From contig NZ_CP133267.1 in assembly GCF_030915465.1 (NCBI RefSeq), positions 2,195,001 to 2,257,500 on the forward strand: DNA of 62,500 nucleotides, read 5' to 3'. Under the pieces are notes generated by a model. That model was not told where the DNA came from. It saw only the letters and a program-made list of their open reading frames with translations, and ran no database searches. A program made the translations under genes and the position numbers. This document shows positions 28,084 through 38,709 of the stretch, one piece after another. How positions within the stretch are numbered: the stretch's first letter is position 1; every line of letters begins with the position of its first letter. Source of the DNA: Neobacillus sp. PS3-34. GTDB lineage: Bacteria > Bacillota > Bacilli > Bacillales > Cytobacillaceae.

Positions 28084-28131
28084 GTTTTTTTGCAAGAATA
28101 CATTTTCAAACAAAATCTTTCAAAAAACCAA

Positions 28132-28160
28132 TTGACATACCTATTTAATCTTAGTATTAT
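28132..28160 (+). promoter_or_regulatory. tRNA-Met promoter
   Basis: TTGACA (28132-28137), a 17-bp spacer and TATTAT (28155-28160) on the plus strand, 21 nt before the tRNA. It is divergent from the spoIIE promoter. Confidence 0.8.
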
Positions 28161-28181
28161 ATTTCTTGTGCCTCAAAACAT

Positions 28182-28255
28182 GGCGGTGTAGCTCAGCTGG
28201 CTAGAGCGTACGGTTCATACCCGTAAGGTCGGGGGTTCGATCCCCTCCGCCGCTA
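28182..28255 (+). tRNA. tRNA-Met (CAU)
   Basis: A cloverleaf with anticodon CAT whose sequence is nearly that of B. subtilis trnSL-Met. The next bases are TCA instead of CCA, so the CCA end is probably added enzymatically. It reads on the plus strand, against all its neighbours, and has its own promoter and terminator. No tRNA-Glu follows. Confidence 0.93.
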
Positions 28256-28264
28256 TCACAAAAA

Positions 28265-28296
28265 AAGCATCGATCTTATGGATCGATGCTTTTTTA
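28265..28296 (+). terminator. tRNA-Met terminator
   Basis: Stem AAAGCATCGATC/GATCGATGCTTT followed by TTT, ten nt after the tRNA. It also has T-rich sequence on the other strand. Confidence 0.85.
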
Positions 28297-28300
28297 TTTA

Positions 28301-28582
28301 GGCTGTTTTCTAAAAGATTGTTGTTTTTAGTAGTAGTTGATTTCCGCTTCAGGATGCTCGCTTTCCGCGGGGTGGGCGGTGAGCCTCCTCGTCGCTAAAG
28401 CGACTGCGGGGTCTCACCTGTCCCACTGCTCCCGCAGGACGTTGAATCAGCTCCCTTGAATCAACAACGCACGAAGGAAATGCGATAGCATTTTCGAGGA
28501 TCTCACACCTTCCGCTCCAATCAACTTCTTTTTCAACCATCTGATTCACTCTAAATAGCTACAAAGTTTACGAAAACAGCCT
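28301..28582. repeat. 282-bp terminal-inverted-repeat element (MITE-like)
   Basis: It is bounded by the perfect 11-bp inverted repeat AGGCTGTTTTC/GAAAACAGCCT. The interior is GC-richer and holds nested inverted repeats. No credible coding sequence is present. It resembles an interspersed non-coding element I recall from Bacillus genomes, but copy number cannot be checked here. It lies between tRNA-Met and the yabR terminator, near where B. subtilis has tRNA-Glu. Confidence 0.7.
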
Positions 28583-28609
28583 TTATTTATTCATTTTTAA
28601 CAAAATAAA

Positions 28610-28635
28610 GGGCAAGTCCCTTATAGGACCTGCCC
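28610..28635 (-). terminator. yabR terminator
   Basis: Stem GGGCAGGTCC/GGGACTTGCCC followed by TTTATTTTG on the minus strand, downstream of yabR. Confidence 0.8.
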
Positions 28636-28692
28636 CGCTTGAATATATGGATGGAGTACCTGCTAACTATTCAATAAAAAATATGCAGCAAG

Positions 28693-29118
28693 TTAGCCTC
28701 GTCTAGCCCCTCTTCCTCCACGCTTCGATTCCGTGTTTCTTTTTAAGGAAGACAAACGATCTTCACTGTCTTTAAGAAATTTAGCCACTTTAGACTCGAA
28801 ATTTTCCGGTCTTGCATTCCGATCGTTCGTTCTGCCCTGACGAGGACGTTGCGAATGTGAATGTGATTTTGGCGGTTCTGGACGGTCCTTTGCCTTTTTG
28901 ATTGATAAACCAATCTTGCCATCTTTCTCGACGTTGATGACTTTCACTTCTACTTGATCGCCAACTTTTAAGTGTTCGTTGATATCCTTAACATAATTAT
29001 CTGCGACTTCGCTGATGTGTACAAGTCCCGTCGAACCTTCCGGCAACTCCACAAACGCTCCGAAATTAGTAATCCCTGTTACTTTACCTTGTAACTTGCT
29101 GCCTACTTCAATTGACAT
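28693..29118 (-). CDS. yabR: S1-domain RNA-binding protein YabR
   Basis: 141 residues. One S1 domain (about 5-75) with the usual GKVTGITNFGAFVEL and GLVHISEVADNYV, then a basic, low-complexity tail rich in Arg, Pro, Ser and Gly. It is sometimes annotated as polyribonucleotide nucleotidyltransferase, but only the S1 domain is shared. It probably binds RNA or ribosomes. It lies between divIC and the tRNA-Met. The frame is intact. Confidence 0.9.
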   Translation of the reverse strand: MSIEVGSKLQGKVTGITNFGAFVELPEGSTGLVHISEVADNYVKDINEHLKVGDQVEVKVINVEKDGKIGLSIKKAKDRPEPPKSHSHSQRPRQGRTNDRNARPENFESKVAKFLKDSEDRLSSLKRNTESKRGGRGARRG

Positions 29119-29213
29119 AAAAAGATTTTTCCTCCTTAAGAATATAAAAAATCATACTTACTACATATTATACAGAATGAAAAAAATAAGTGTCAATAAG
29201 ACTAGCTATTGGT

Positions 29214-29597
29214 TCATTTTTCCTTTCCATCTTTCGGAAGGTTAAAGATGATTTCATTTTTTTCCGATAAGAAATACTCTTTCCTTGCCAGCTTAGCAAT
29301 GTAATCATCATCGTTTAATTTTACGATATCCTCTTTAAGGTATTCCTGCTGCTTTTTTAAGCCTGAAAAATCTTTTTCCAGCTGATGCTTTTGCGCCATT
29401 TTACCCTCGAGCGCAGCAGTTTGCGAAAGAATGCTTGAAATCATAAAATACGCGGTAAAAGCGGCAAAGGTGAAAAATAGCCCTAACCTTCTTATCAGGA
29501 GCTTTCTTTTTCGGGATGTTTCCATTTCTGCATATTCTTTCTCTTTCACATATGTTGATTCAATCTTTGCTACATTCCGCCTGCGCATCGCACCCAT
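29214..29597 (-). CDS. divIC: cell division protein DivIC (FtsB-like)
   Basis: About 127 residues, a bitopic membrane protein: basic cytoplasmic N terminus, one membrane helix (about residues 38-58), then an extracellular coiled coil (AALEGKMAQKHQLEKDF) and the FtsB-type end KLNDDDYIAKLARKEYFLS. Works with FtsL and DivIB in septal wall synthesis. ATG at 29597 has AGGAGG ten nt upstream; the TTG at 29606 is too close to that site. Confidence 0.93.
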   Translation of the reverse strand: MGAMRRRNVAKIESTYVKEKEYAEMETSRKRKLLIRRLGLFFTFAAFTAYFMISSILSQTAALEGKMAQKHQLEKDFSGLKKQQEYLKEDIVKLNDDDYIAKLARKEYFLSEKNEIIFNLPKDGKEK

Positions 29598-29620
29598 TTT
29601 CCGCAAACCTCCTTACTCAT

Positions 29621-30250
29621 TCAATTCTTTCTTTTCCACTTACTAAACCATCTATAAACATAATTCTTGATTTTCATAAAACTTCCTGCCAAAACATTAT
29701 ATAACTTCTCGACTGTTTTTTTAAGGTTTTTCGGCAAAAACTTCCAAAATAATAATAAGATTTTTCCAAATGGCTTCAATAGCACCTTAATTAATAATAA
29801 TAAAACTTTAAATAGAAATTTGACAAGGGTAAAAAGCCCCCTGCCAATTAATAAAAATAAGGCTATTAATAGTTGGATTAGGCCCATAACTGGCTTATAT
29901 ACCAAAAGGTGAATTGCGCCCTTTATAAATCGATAAACCGCCACCACCGCCGTTATAAGCAGTTCAAGCAGCTTGCGATATATATCCCGGAGTAAGCTCT
30001 GGTAAGCCGCAAATCCGCAGAGAAGAGCAATAAAAATATAAAACCGCAATTCACCATTGTTCGCCAGAAACAACACATAAAAAACAAATAATGCCTGAAT
30101 GATCCAAAAAAGCAAATCATTTATAAAGACGATCCAGCTTTTTCTTTTTGGGCGCTGCAGGAAACGTTGATACGTATCTAGCATCACACCAAACAGCGCT
30201 CCCATTCCGATCATGGATAGCATTGTTAAAAATTGCGTCGAAAGAGTCAT
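29621..30250 (-). CDS. yabQ: spore cortex protein YabQ
   Basis: 209 residues, highly hydrophobic: about five membrane segments in the first 160 residues, then a Lys- and Leu-rich amphipathic tail ending RWFSKWKRKN. In B. subtilis it is a sigma-E-dependent membrane protein required for spore cortex formation. Its start overlaps the yabP stop by 4 nt, so the two are coupled. The frame is intact. Confidence 0.9.
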   Translation of the reverse strand: MTLSTQFLTMLSMIGMGALFGVMLDTYQRFLQRPKRKSWIVFINDLLFWIIQALFVFYVLFLANNGELRFYIFIALLCGFAAYQSLLRDIYRKLLELLITAVVAVYRFIKGAIHLLVYKPVMGLIQLLIALFLLIGRGLFTLVKFLFKVLLLLIKVLLKPFGKILLLFWKFLPKNLKKTVEKLYNVLAGSFMKIKNYVYRWFSKWKRKN

Positions 30251-30549
30251 CGGAATAATTTGCTAAAGAATCCTTTAGCTTTCTCCCCATGCTGCTCATC
30301 CAAATAAACTAAATCAAATATTTTCCCTTTGATTGAAACAATCCCTTTATCGACATCCAGGTTTTTCATCTGGAGGTTTTGGCCCCGGATTGAAAGGAAA
30401 CCCATCACCGTCTCCAGGAGAAATTCTTCATTATCAAAGCTTTCAACCTGTTTAACGCCAGTTATATCGAGCAGTTTTCTTCCCCGCATGATTAGATCAT
30501 GATCAGGAACAGTTCCTTTTGTTGTGTTCGTTTCATAATATTGGCTCAT
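30247..30549 (-). CDS. yabP: sporulation protein YabP
   Basis: 100 residues, YabP/YqfC family: RGRKLLDITGVKQVESFDNEEFLLET is the family core. A small mother-cell protein needed for spore maturation in B. subtilis, of unknown biochemical role. Co-transcribed with yabQ. Confidence 0.9.
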   Translation of the reverse strand: MSQYYETNTTKGTVPDHDLIMRGRKLLDITGVKQVESFDNEEFLLETVMGFLSIRGQNLQMKNLDVDKGIVSIKGKIFDLVYLDEQHGEKAKGFFSKLFR

Positions 30550-30636
30550 TATTCATCCCTCACAGTCACTTTGTACAACCTTTTGTACATTTTTATGTAA
30601 GGGAAGAAAGAAATAGAACAAGCCATATGGCATTAG

Positions 30637-30915
30637 TTATTCTTCAAAGCTGTTCGAGGAATTCCTTTCTTCATTAACAATTGTGTACATTTCAGCAGCT
30701 TCCTCTTTTCTTGAGGTTTCCTGCAGGCGGTCAATTCTTGCAGTAACCGTACGCTGGCCAAGGCGGATTGTAAGCTCGTCACCCAACTTAACCGTTGAAC
30801 TGGCTTTAGCCTCTTTTCCATTAATCGTAATTCTTCCCTGGTCGGATACTTCTTTTGCCAATGTTCTTCTTTTTATCAACCTGGACACCTTTAAAAATTT
30901 ATCGAGACGCATCAT
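30637..30915 (-). CDS. rqcP: RqcP, S4-domain ribosome quality-control factor (YabO)
   Basis: 92 residues. S4-type RNA-binding fold (RLDKFLKVSRLIKRRTLAKE, ITINGKEAKAS). It binds the stalled 50S subunit with RqcH and supports C-terminal alanine tailing; it is related to E. coli Hsp15. AAGGGGG lies before two adjacent ATG codons (30915 and 30912). It sits 35 nt after yabN. Confidence 0.93.
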   Translation of the reverse strand: MMRLDKFLKVSRLIKRRTLAKEVSDQGRITINGKEAKASSTVKLGDELTIRLGQRTVTARIDRLQETSRKEEAAEMYTIVNEERNSSNSFEE

Positions 30916-30950
30916 TATCCCCCTTTATTCCTGCAGACTGCAGTTTGACA

Positions 30951-32422
30951 TTATAAACCTTTTAATTTTGCCTCATCCCAGAATTTATCCAGCTCTTCAA
31001 GGGAATGCTCTTCAAATGGTTTTCCGCTCTCCGTCACTTTATCTTCAACATAGCGAAACCTTCGGGCAAATTTTTCATTTGTTTCAAAAAGAGCTTCTTC
31101 AGGATGAATCTTTAAAAATCTCGCTATATTCACAAACGCAAATAGCAGATCACCAAATTCCCGCTTAGCTAAAACCGATTGTTCCTTCATTCCGGTTAAT
31201 TCATTTTCAAATTCCTGAAGCTCCTCTTTTACTTTCTCCATTGCTGGCTCAACCTCCTGCCAGTCAAAGCCAACCTTTGCCGCCTTTTTCTGCAGTTCAT
31301 AAGCCCTAAGTAAATTGGGCAATGAAAGAGATACACCATCCAAAATAGAGGAAGGATCGGCCTGTAACCCTTTTTCCTGCTTTTTGATCTGCTCCCAGTT
31401 TGCCAGCACTTCCTCACTGTTCTCTGCCTGCACGTTGCCAAAAACATGCGGATGCCTGCGAATCATTTTTTCGGACAAGACTTCAATCACATCGGCAATG
31501 GAAAAATAGCCCTCGTCCTCTCCTATCTGGGCATGAAGCATTACCTGTAAAAGAACATCGCCCAGTTCCTCGATAAGATGGTCAATATCGCCACTATTAA
31601 TTGCATCAATTACTTCATACGTTTCTTCTATTAAATATTTTTTTAATGATTCATGTGTTTGTTCTTTATCCCACGGACATCCGTTTGGCCCTTTAATTGA
31701 GCAATGATTTTCCTAAGCTTGGAAAATTCTTTTAAAAGGATTTGTTCGTCCTCGACTGGAGGGACATAAATGGTTGTCAGGTTATTCAAGGACACTCTAT
31801 GGTCGAGCTCATATAGAGGGACCCTTTCAATTCTTTCATCTGAGCTGCCCGCCGCTGTGACAATATAAACCTCATATGTATCAGGTAATCTTTCCATCAA
31901 GGTCAGTTTTACATCGGAAGCAACCAACTGGTCATATACCTGGCCGATAAAAATATGCTGATCTATTTGCAGGGAAGATGGACTGATTGAAGTTCCGTCA
32001 AGCAGTTGGAAACCGTCGACAGGATCTATTTTTAATGCTTGAAAAAGCGCATCAAGGAAGCTTTGCCCACCACCAATGATAATGGATAGCCCCTGCTTCT
32101 CTCCGAGTTCAAGCAATAGCTGCACGGTTCGTTCAGCCACAAGCGGATGGCCTGGAACTGCGTAAATAACATGCTCATCCTGCGCTTTTTGCAAAAGCAC
32201 TGAAACGATTTCCTGGTAAACCGCTTCAAACTGTTCATGCTTCTCATACACAGAATCAAACGAACTATACCGGAGTCCTTCTTTTTCCAGTTCAGCTACG
32301 ACAGGATGTTCCTTCGTCCTTAAGTACAGATGATCTGCATGGATTAACTTTTTATATACACCAAAGGGTAGCTGGTCAAGATTGCCTGCTCCCAAGCCGA
32401 TAATTTCAATTGTGTTTGACAT
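30951..32422 (-). CDS. yabN: YabN: SAM methylase-like domain fused to MazG pyrophosphohydrolase (frameshift near 31688)
   Basis: The N-terminal ~220 residues resemble tetrapyrrole methylases (IIGLGAGNLDQLP, YAVPGHPLVAERT); the C-terminal MazG part has the metal motif EELGDVLLQ, expected to hydrolyse NTPs, perhaps damaged ones. The two are joined where GGGCCAAACGG should read GGGCCCAAACGG, restoring AQLKGPNGCPWDKEQTHESL, the classic MazG start. Corrected length about 490 residues, normal for the family. It overlaps the yabM stop by 17 nt. Confidence 0.95.
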
Positions 32423-34047
32423 ATTTATGACTCCTATCCTCTTTAGGCAAAAATAAAATCAGTTTGCTGCCAAATGGAAACAATGCCAGTTCCTCTTCAT
32501 GAAAAACAGAGGAACGAATCATTATGAATAAAAATAACAAGCCGCCTAAAAAAACAGCGCTTAGTGATTGAACTGCAGCCCCCATCCGTTCTGAATCAAT
32601 CATAGAGTAAATGAACCCTGTTAAGTAAAGATAACCTTTCAAGAACAGGATCATTGCAAGTGAGGCAGCAATGAGAGCTCCTATAAATCGGATTGATAAA
32701 AGTTTGAGAGGAAGTACTTTGCGCAATTTCACTCCTAAAAAGGCAGTGATGATTGCTAAAGAGATAATTGTCGCCCATGCGGCGCCCATCGTTCCAAACA
32801 GGGGAACAAGTGCTGCATTAAAGGCATACTTCATTGGAAAGCCCGACAGGATAATGGCTGCCGGAAACACCATCCTGCCGATGCCTGCAAAATAGCAGTG
32901 AGTGTCGAAATAATCGAAGTGAATAATATCACCAGTGATAACACGCCTAGAACGGATGATCCCTGCCCATTTTCGAAAAGCATTTTATTTGTCGGCTCAA
33001 CAATGGACCATAGCCCTGCGGTCGCCCCTGCGCCAATTACCAGGCTTATTTGAAGCGCAAGCCTTACATTATCGCCAAGAAACTCCAGCTTTTCCCTCAG
33101 ACGCTCGCTTGTAATCAGCGGAACAAGTGATAATGACATGGAGGTAGACAATACGGTACCAAGCTGAATTAACGGCTGCCCACGGTCGAAAATTCCCTTT
33201 ATACTCTTTGCCGCTTCTTTTCCAGCTCCACTGGAAACAAGCAGAGAATATAAATTCATTGAATCTGCCATCTGAATGAAAATCATCAGCATCCCACTAA
33301 TACATATCGCTAGGCCTTGAATGGTGAGGGCTTTAATTATCCAGCCAGCCCCGGAAAGGATAGGGCTATTTTGCAAAGGTTTTACCCTAAACAATTTCCA
33401 TTCTTTACGGAACCACAGAAACATAAACAGCAAAATAGCTGATAGTATGCCCCCTGTTACAGAACCAAACATGGCCCGCCGCCCACAAGATAAAGGGAAT
33501 AGCCCTTACTGGTAAACAAGTAGGCCAGGAAAAGAATCGTAGCTACCCTGATTACTTGCTCGGCTACCTGGGACACCGCGGTTGGAACCATATCGCCTAT
33601 TCCCTGAAAGTAACCCCTTAATAGCGATACAGCAGGAAAGGTTAAATAAACAATGGAGACCACTTTTAATAAAATGGCCAATTTGGTATCCCCCATCCAA
33701 AGGGCGATTGTTCCTGCACCAGCATATAGGATCAAAAAACATGCGAATCCGAATAATTGCAAATAAACATATGTAATAAACATAAAATGGCGTGCTTCCT
33801 GCAAACCCTTCCGCTCTTTGAACTCAGCGAACAGCTTTGAAATGACTACCGGAAATCCCGTTGTAGCCAACACTATGGCAATACCGTAAAAAGGATAAAC
33901 CTGCTGAAAAATATAAAAACCAACATCCCCAACAATATTCTGAAAGGGTATACGGTAAACAGCACTTAAAATTTTGGTTATCAAGGCTGCAGCCATCAAA
34001 ATAAAGGCGCCCCTTAATAGATCCTTTGATTTGTTCACGGGCTTCAT
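32406..34047 (-). CDS. yabM: polysaccharide/lipid flippase-like membrane protein YabM (two frame breaks)
   Basis: SpoVB/MurJ-type MOP transporter with about 14 membrane segments; its substrate is unproven. It is read in three frames. At 33473-33477 GGCGGGCCATG should read one G longer (restoring VGGGAMFGSVTGGIL). At 32883-32885 CAGGCATCGG should read CAGGCCATCGG (restoring LQAIGRMVFPAAII). Both are at GGCC. ATG at 34047 is chosen over the ORF's earlier codons because AAGGAG lies seven nt upstream. Corrected length about 547 residues. It follows the spoVT terminator. Confidence 0.9.
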
Positions 34048-34126
34048 TGCCCATCTCCTTCCATCGTTGAACTTCAACGTATTATAGCACAAATGAGGAG
34101 GAGAAGAGCCGCTTTTCAGAACATGA

Positions 34127-34152
34127 AAAAAGACAGCAGACGCTGCCTTTTT
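34127..34152 (-). terminator. spoVT terminator
   Basis: Stem AAAAAAGGCAGC/GCTGTCTTTTTT with loop GTCT, about 20 nt after spoVT. Confidence 0.85.
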
Positions 34153-34174
34153 TCATTACCTAAAACAAGATTTC

Positions 34175-34711
34175 TTATGATTCCATCTGTCTCGCTAAGA
34201 AGCCAGCTGCTGTTTCAACTGCTTTTTGTTCCACTTCACCAAGAGAGCCTTCTTTTGCAAAAATAATGACAGCTCCAATTGGATCTCCATTGGCAATGAT
34301 AGGTCCAATTGTATAAGCAGAAATGGATTCCTCATTGCCATCAAGCAATGCGATTTCTCCCTGCTGATTTACTAGGACTGAATTGCGGTCTTCCATGGTC
34401 TTCTCTACTAAATCACTGATGTTTTTATTTAAATAATCTTTCTTAGATCCGCCTGCAACCGCAATATAAGTATCCCGGTCACAGATCAGAACAGGATTGC
34501 CTAGGCTGTCGTATAATGCTTCTCCGTATTCCTTGGCAAAATCACCTAATTCACTGATAGGAGAATACTTTTTTAAGATGACTTCTCCATCCCTGTCCAC
34601 AAATATTTCTAACGGATCCCCTTCACGAATACGTAAAGTTCTGCGTATTTCTTTGGGAATGACAACACGACCCAAATCATCGATTCGACGAACAATACCA
34701 GTTGCTTTCAT
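34175..34711 (-). CDS. spoVT: stage V sporulation transcriptional regulator SpoVT
   Basis: 178 residues. N-terminal swapped-hairpin AbrB-type DNA-binding domain (KATGIVRRIDDLGRVVIPKE, residues 2-50) and a C-terminal GAF-like domain. It tunes sigma-G-dependent genes in the forespore. ATG at 34711 aligns with the family; an in-frame ATG at 34732 is not used. The first domain is closely similar to AbrB at 55151. The frame is intact. Confidence 0.96.
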   Translation of the reverse strand: MKATGIVRRIDDLGRVVIPKEIRRTLRIREGDPLEIFVDRDGEVILKKYSPISELGDFAKEYGEALYDSLGNPVLICDRDTYIAVAGGSKKDYLNKNISDLVEKTMEDRNSVLVNQQGEIALLDGNEESISAYTIGPIIANGDPIGAVIIFAKEGSLGEVEQKAVETAAGFLARQMES

Positions 34712-34792
34712 CCAATGTTGCCTCACTTTCATCTGATGATTTTAAATTGGCAATGAAATACTTTATTAGTAAATCACCACCAAGTTTGAACT

Positions 34793-34822
34793 TAGTATCT
34801 TTCTTATGGAGAGTTCTATACA
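34793..34822 (-). promoter_or_regulatory. sigma-G promoter of spoVT (candidate)
   Basis: TGTATA (34817-34822), a 17-bp spacer and GATACTA (34793-34799) fit the forespore sigma-G consensus (TGAATA, CATACTA). The B. subtilis gene is sigma-G dependent. The rest of the 300-nt gap to mfd is AT-rich with no gene seen. Confidence 0.6.
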
Positions 34823-35011
34823 CAAACATCGTATTTTTTCTTTTGTGTGTTAAATGTTCCAAAAACGGATAAAGATACCAATTGAAATGAGCAGCTATAT
34901 TGAATTAATACCCCAGTCTACTTTGAATAAAACTTATTTAAGGTTACAAATGGATTACATTTTGTTTCGTCGAGATTTTATAATCAGTGGTTTTTCATTT
35001 GTTTTTTTGCC

Positions 35012-38000
35012 TTATGAAAGGCCTTTAATCATTTCAAAAGCGGCGTTAAGCCATTTGGCAGTTTCGACTCCTTTTATATGAAGAACCATCTTTAATCTGT
35101 TCCCTTCCATTCCAAGTCCGACCATTCTTCCAAACTGGCTGCTTACTTTAAAGATTTCCTGGCCATTGATGGTACTGCTGGCCTTCTCACTCAATAGGAT
35201 GATCACTTCCTGCTTAACCTGCTTGATGCTTTCTACACCATACATTACGGAAAACACCTTCATCTCCGCTATTTGGAATAAATAGGACACTTCATCAGGA
35301 AATTCGCCAAAACGGTCAAGCATCTCTTCCTGAAGTTCTTCCATGTCCTCGAGCGTCTGTATTCCTCTAAATCGCTTGTACATTTCAATTTTCTGGTGCC
35401 CGTCCTTAATGTAGGAATCAGGAATGTATGCATCAATTTCAAGGTCAATTTCAATTTGTGGCTTTTCTACTGTCCTCAAATCGCCTTTTCTTTCTTCAAT
35501 CGCTTCTTTCAGCATTTGGGAATATAAATCAAAGCCAACAGAATCAATAAATCCATGCTGCTGTGCTCCGAGCAGGTTCCCAGCCCCACGGATGGAAAGG
35601 TCGCGCATTGCTATTTTGAAGCCCGATCCTAACTCTGTAAATTCCTTGATTGCCTGCAGGCGCTTTTCGGCGACCTCTGTTAATACCTTATCCTTCCGAT
35701 AAGTAAAATAAGCATATGCTACCCGGTTGGAACGGCGAACCCGGCCTCTCAGCTGATAAAGCTGCGACAGGCCCATTCTGTCTGCATCATATACAATGAG
35801 CGTATTAACATTCGGAATGTCCACGCCAGTTTCAATAATCGTTGTACTAACAAGCACGTCAAATTCTCCTGCTAAAAAGCCTAGCATGACCGATTCCAGC
35901 TCATTTTCCGTCATTTGGCCGTGTGCGTACGTCACACGGGCGTCAGGTACGAGCATGGAAATCTCCTCAGCCTTGCGCTCTATATCTTCAACCCGATTGT
36001 ATAGAAAATAAACCTGTCCATCGCGGCGCAATTCTCTTTCAATCGATTCACGCACAAGGCCGCCGTTGTACTCCATTACATACGTTTGGACAGGGAAACG
36101 GTTTTCAGGCGGCGTTTCAATGACCGATAAGTCCCTTACCCCAAGCATGGACATATGAAGCGTTCTTGGGATTGGAGTAGCTGTTAATGTCAGTACATCG
36201 ACATTGGTCTTTAATTGCTTAATTTTTTCTTTATGGGTAACACCAAAACGCTGCTCCTCATCGATAATCAGCAGTCCTAAATCATGATAGATAACATCCT
36301 TGGAAAGAAGCCTGTGTGTACCAACAACAATATCGACCGTTCCTGTCTTTAAGCCTTTAGTGGTCTCTGCTTGCTGTTTTTTGGAGCGGAAACGGCTTAA
36401 TAAGCCGATATTGATAGGAAAGTCCTGAAAACGTTCCCTCATCGTTTCAAAATGCTGCTGGGCCAAAATGGTCGTCGGCACAAGGAATGCAACTTGTTTA
36501 CCATCAGCAATTGCCTTAAAGGCTGCCCTGATGGCAACCTCTGTCTTTCCGTAACCTACATCGCCGCACAATAAACGATCCATCGGCCGGGCTCTCTCCA
36601 TGTCCTTTTTAATTTCATGAATGGACCTTAGCTGATCCTCTGTTTCCTGATAACGGAAAGATGTTTCAAATTCTCTCTGCATATCGCCATCAGGTGAATA
36701 GGCATAGCCAACTGCTGCTTCACGTTCGGCATACAGCTTGATTAAATCATCTGCAATATCCTGTACAGAGGATTGGACCTTTGTCTTGACCTTCTTCCAA
36801 TCACTTCCGCCCAATTTGTATATCTTAGGCTCCTTGCCCTCTGAACCTACATATTTTTGGACTAAATCAATCTGTTCAACCGGAACATATAACTTATCTG
36901 TCCCCTGATAGCGGATATGGAGATAGTCTTTATGAATGCCGTTAATAACCAGCGTTTCGATTCCTAGGTATTTTCCTATCCCATGATTAACATGGACAAC
37001 ATAGTCGCCTATCTTTAATTCCGAATAGCTTTTAATTCTCTCGGCATTTGATAGTTTTTGGCGGCGTGGAGAAGGTTTTTTTGCCTTCTTATTGAAAAGC
37101 TCATCTTCTGTGATGACGGCGATTTTCTCAATTGAAAGCTCAAATCCTGTTTGCAGGCTGCCTTTCATTATCTGGACTTTTCCTGGGATGGGCTGGCCAT
37201 CTTCTTTTAAAAAGATCGCTTCAATCTCATAATCAGCTAAAACTCGTTCCAGCTTCTTTACTCTTTCCTGATCAGAACCGAGAAACAACACGGTATAGCT
37301 GCCCTTTTTCCATCTTTCCACTTCGGCCTTTAGCAAGTGCATCTGACCGTGAAAATTCTGCATTGGTCTGCATGAAAAATTAATAATATTTTGCGGATTT
37401 GTATTGGCTACATGCCTGAGAAACAATGACATATAAAGAACCGGGAATGCTTTTCTTTGCAATAAATCGGGCAGATCATGAGAAATATTTATATCATGAA
37501 TAATTTGCCCTTCGCTTAGTAAAGACGTATACCATTCCGCTTCTTCTTTTTCTAGTGAATCATTCATCTCCTGTACCCTGCTAATCTCATCCACAAGAAC
37601 AAGGCCAGTGGAAGGAAGATAGTCTAGCAAACTATTGGGAGATTCATATGCCAATGATAAGTATTTAAATACCTGGTCTGGCTTTATCCCATTCCTCAGC
37701 TTTTCGATTTCATAACCAATATTTTGCGAAAGCTGTAATTTTGCCTTGTCATCCTTTAATCTTTTTAGACTCTTGGACAACCCTTCCACCAGCTTTGCAA
37801 TCAAACGCTGAAAATCCTCTTCCTCGAGCGGAGCTTCTGTTGCAGGCCGATAAGAATTTCATTCTTTTTTTCCTTTGAGCGTTGATCCTCAAGTGAAAAT
37901 GATCGGATGGAGTCGATTTCTGTATCAAATAACTCAATTCTCAGCGGAGCTGCCTCTGTCAGTGGGTAAATATCAACAATTCCTCCTCTGACACTGAATT

Positions 38001-38516
38001 CTCCAGGTGTTGAAACCATCTCTGCCCTGTTATAGCCCATTTTTATCAATTGGTTTAACAGAGCGTTTATATCAATATCTTCGCCTTTTTTTAATTTGAT
38101 CTGATATTTTCCCCATAATTCTTTTGGGGAAGAATTTTTCTTAGCCCAGCTATCGGGACAATAACCACACCATTTTTTTTGCTGCCCCAATGATTCAGCG
38201 CTTCGATCCTTTGTGCTTTTAGTTCAGGACTGGCTACGCTCATCTCGGCGGCAATTAATTCATTGGCAGGATATAAAAATACTTCTTCCTCACTTAATAG
38301 ATTAACAATATCATCATATAGTTTTTGCGCTTGTAATAGATTGTGCGTTACCAACAGGACCGGCCTTTTCATCTGTTGGTAGAGTGTTGCCGCAAGCACC
38401 GTTCTTGCCGACCCCGATAACCCTGCAATCAGTTGTTCCCTTAGTCCCCCTTCTATTCCAGCAATAATAGAATGGGTATCTTCCTGTTGAAGAAATAGTT
38501 TTTTAAGACCTTGCAA
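35012..38516 (-). CDS. mfd: transcription-repair coupling factor Mfd (two frame breaks)
   Basis: Removes stalled RNA polymerase and recruits UvrA. The N-terminal UvrB-like region ([29 protein letters not shown]) is followed by the RNA-polymerase-interacting domain ([17 protein letters not shown]), translocase motifs GDVGYGKTE and [10 protein letters not shown], and the C-terminal TRCF domain. Breaks: about 38116, C4 for C5 (restoring ILPPKELW), and 37845-37848, GGCCTG for GGCCCTG (restoring [11 protein letters not shown]). The first is one of few breaks not at GGCC. TTG at 38516 has AGGAGG upstream and aligns with the family start. Corrected length about 1,168. Confidence 0.95.
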
Positions 38517-38535
38517 ATTCAGTCCTCCTCTTATG

Positions 38536-38571
38536 AAAAGCGCAAGCGCCTTGCAGGCGCTAAAGCTAGAT
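38536..38571. repeat. short interspersed repeat, reduced copy A
   Basis: AAAAGCGCAAGCGCC, a 5-nt spacer and GGCGCTAAAGCTAGA. These are the left and right ends seen in the longer copies at 49806 and 52485, with almost no interior. It lies just upstream of the mfd ribosome-binding site. Confidence 0.7.
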
Positions 38572-38681
38572 ACTGATCTATGTAGTAACAATTTAGTATT
38601 GGCGCAAGTGCCCTGTTCCAGGTGCAGCAAACGCCTTTACATTCCTTATTGTCATTTGTCAGAATTCAATAAATAGAAAAA

Positions 38682-38705
38682 TGCTTTGGAGCGGTTTCCA
38701 AAGCT
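38682..38705 (-). terminator. fin terminator
   Basis: Stem AGCTTTGGA/TCCAAAGCA followed by TTTTTC on the minus strand, five nt after the fin stop. Confidence 0.8.
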
Positions 38706-38709
38706 TTTT

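Noticed and set aside
28349..28549. Minus-strand ORF of 66 codons inside the 282-bp element
   Set aside because: Arg- and Pro-rich translation of a GC-rich hairpin region, no start signal; best explained as non-coding repeat.
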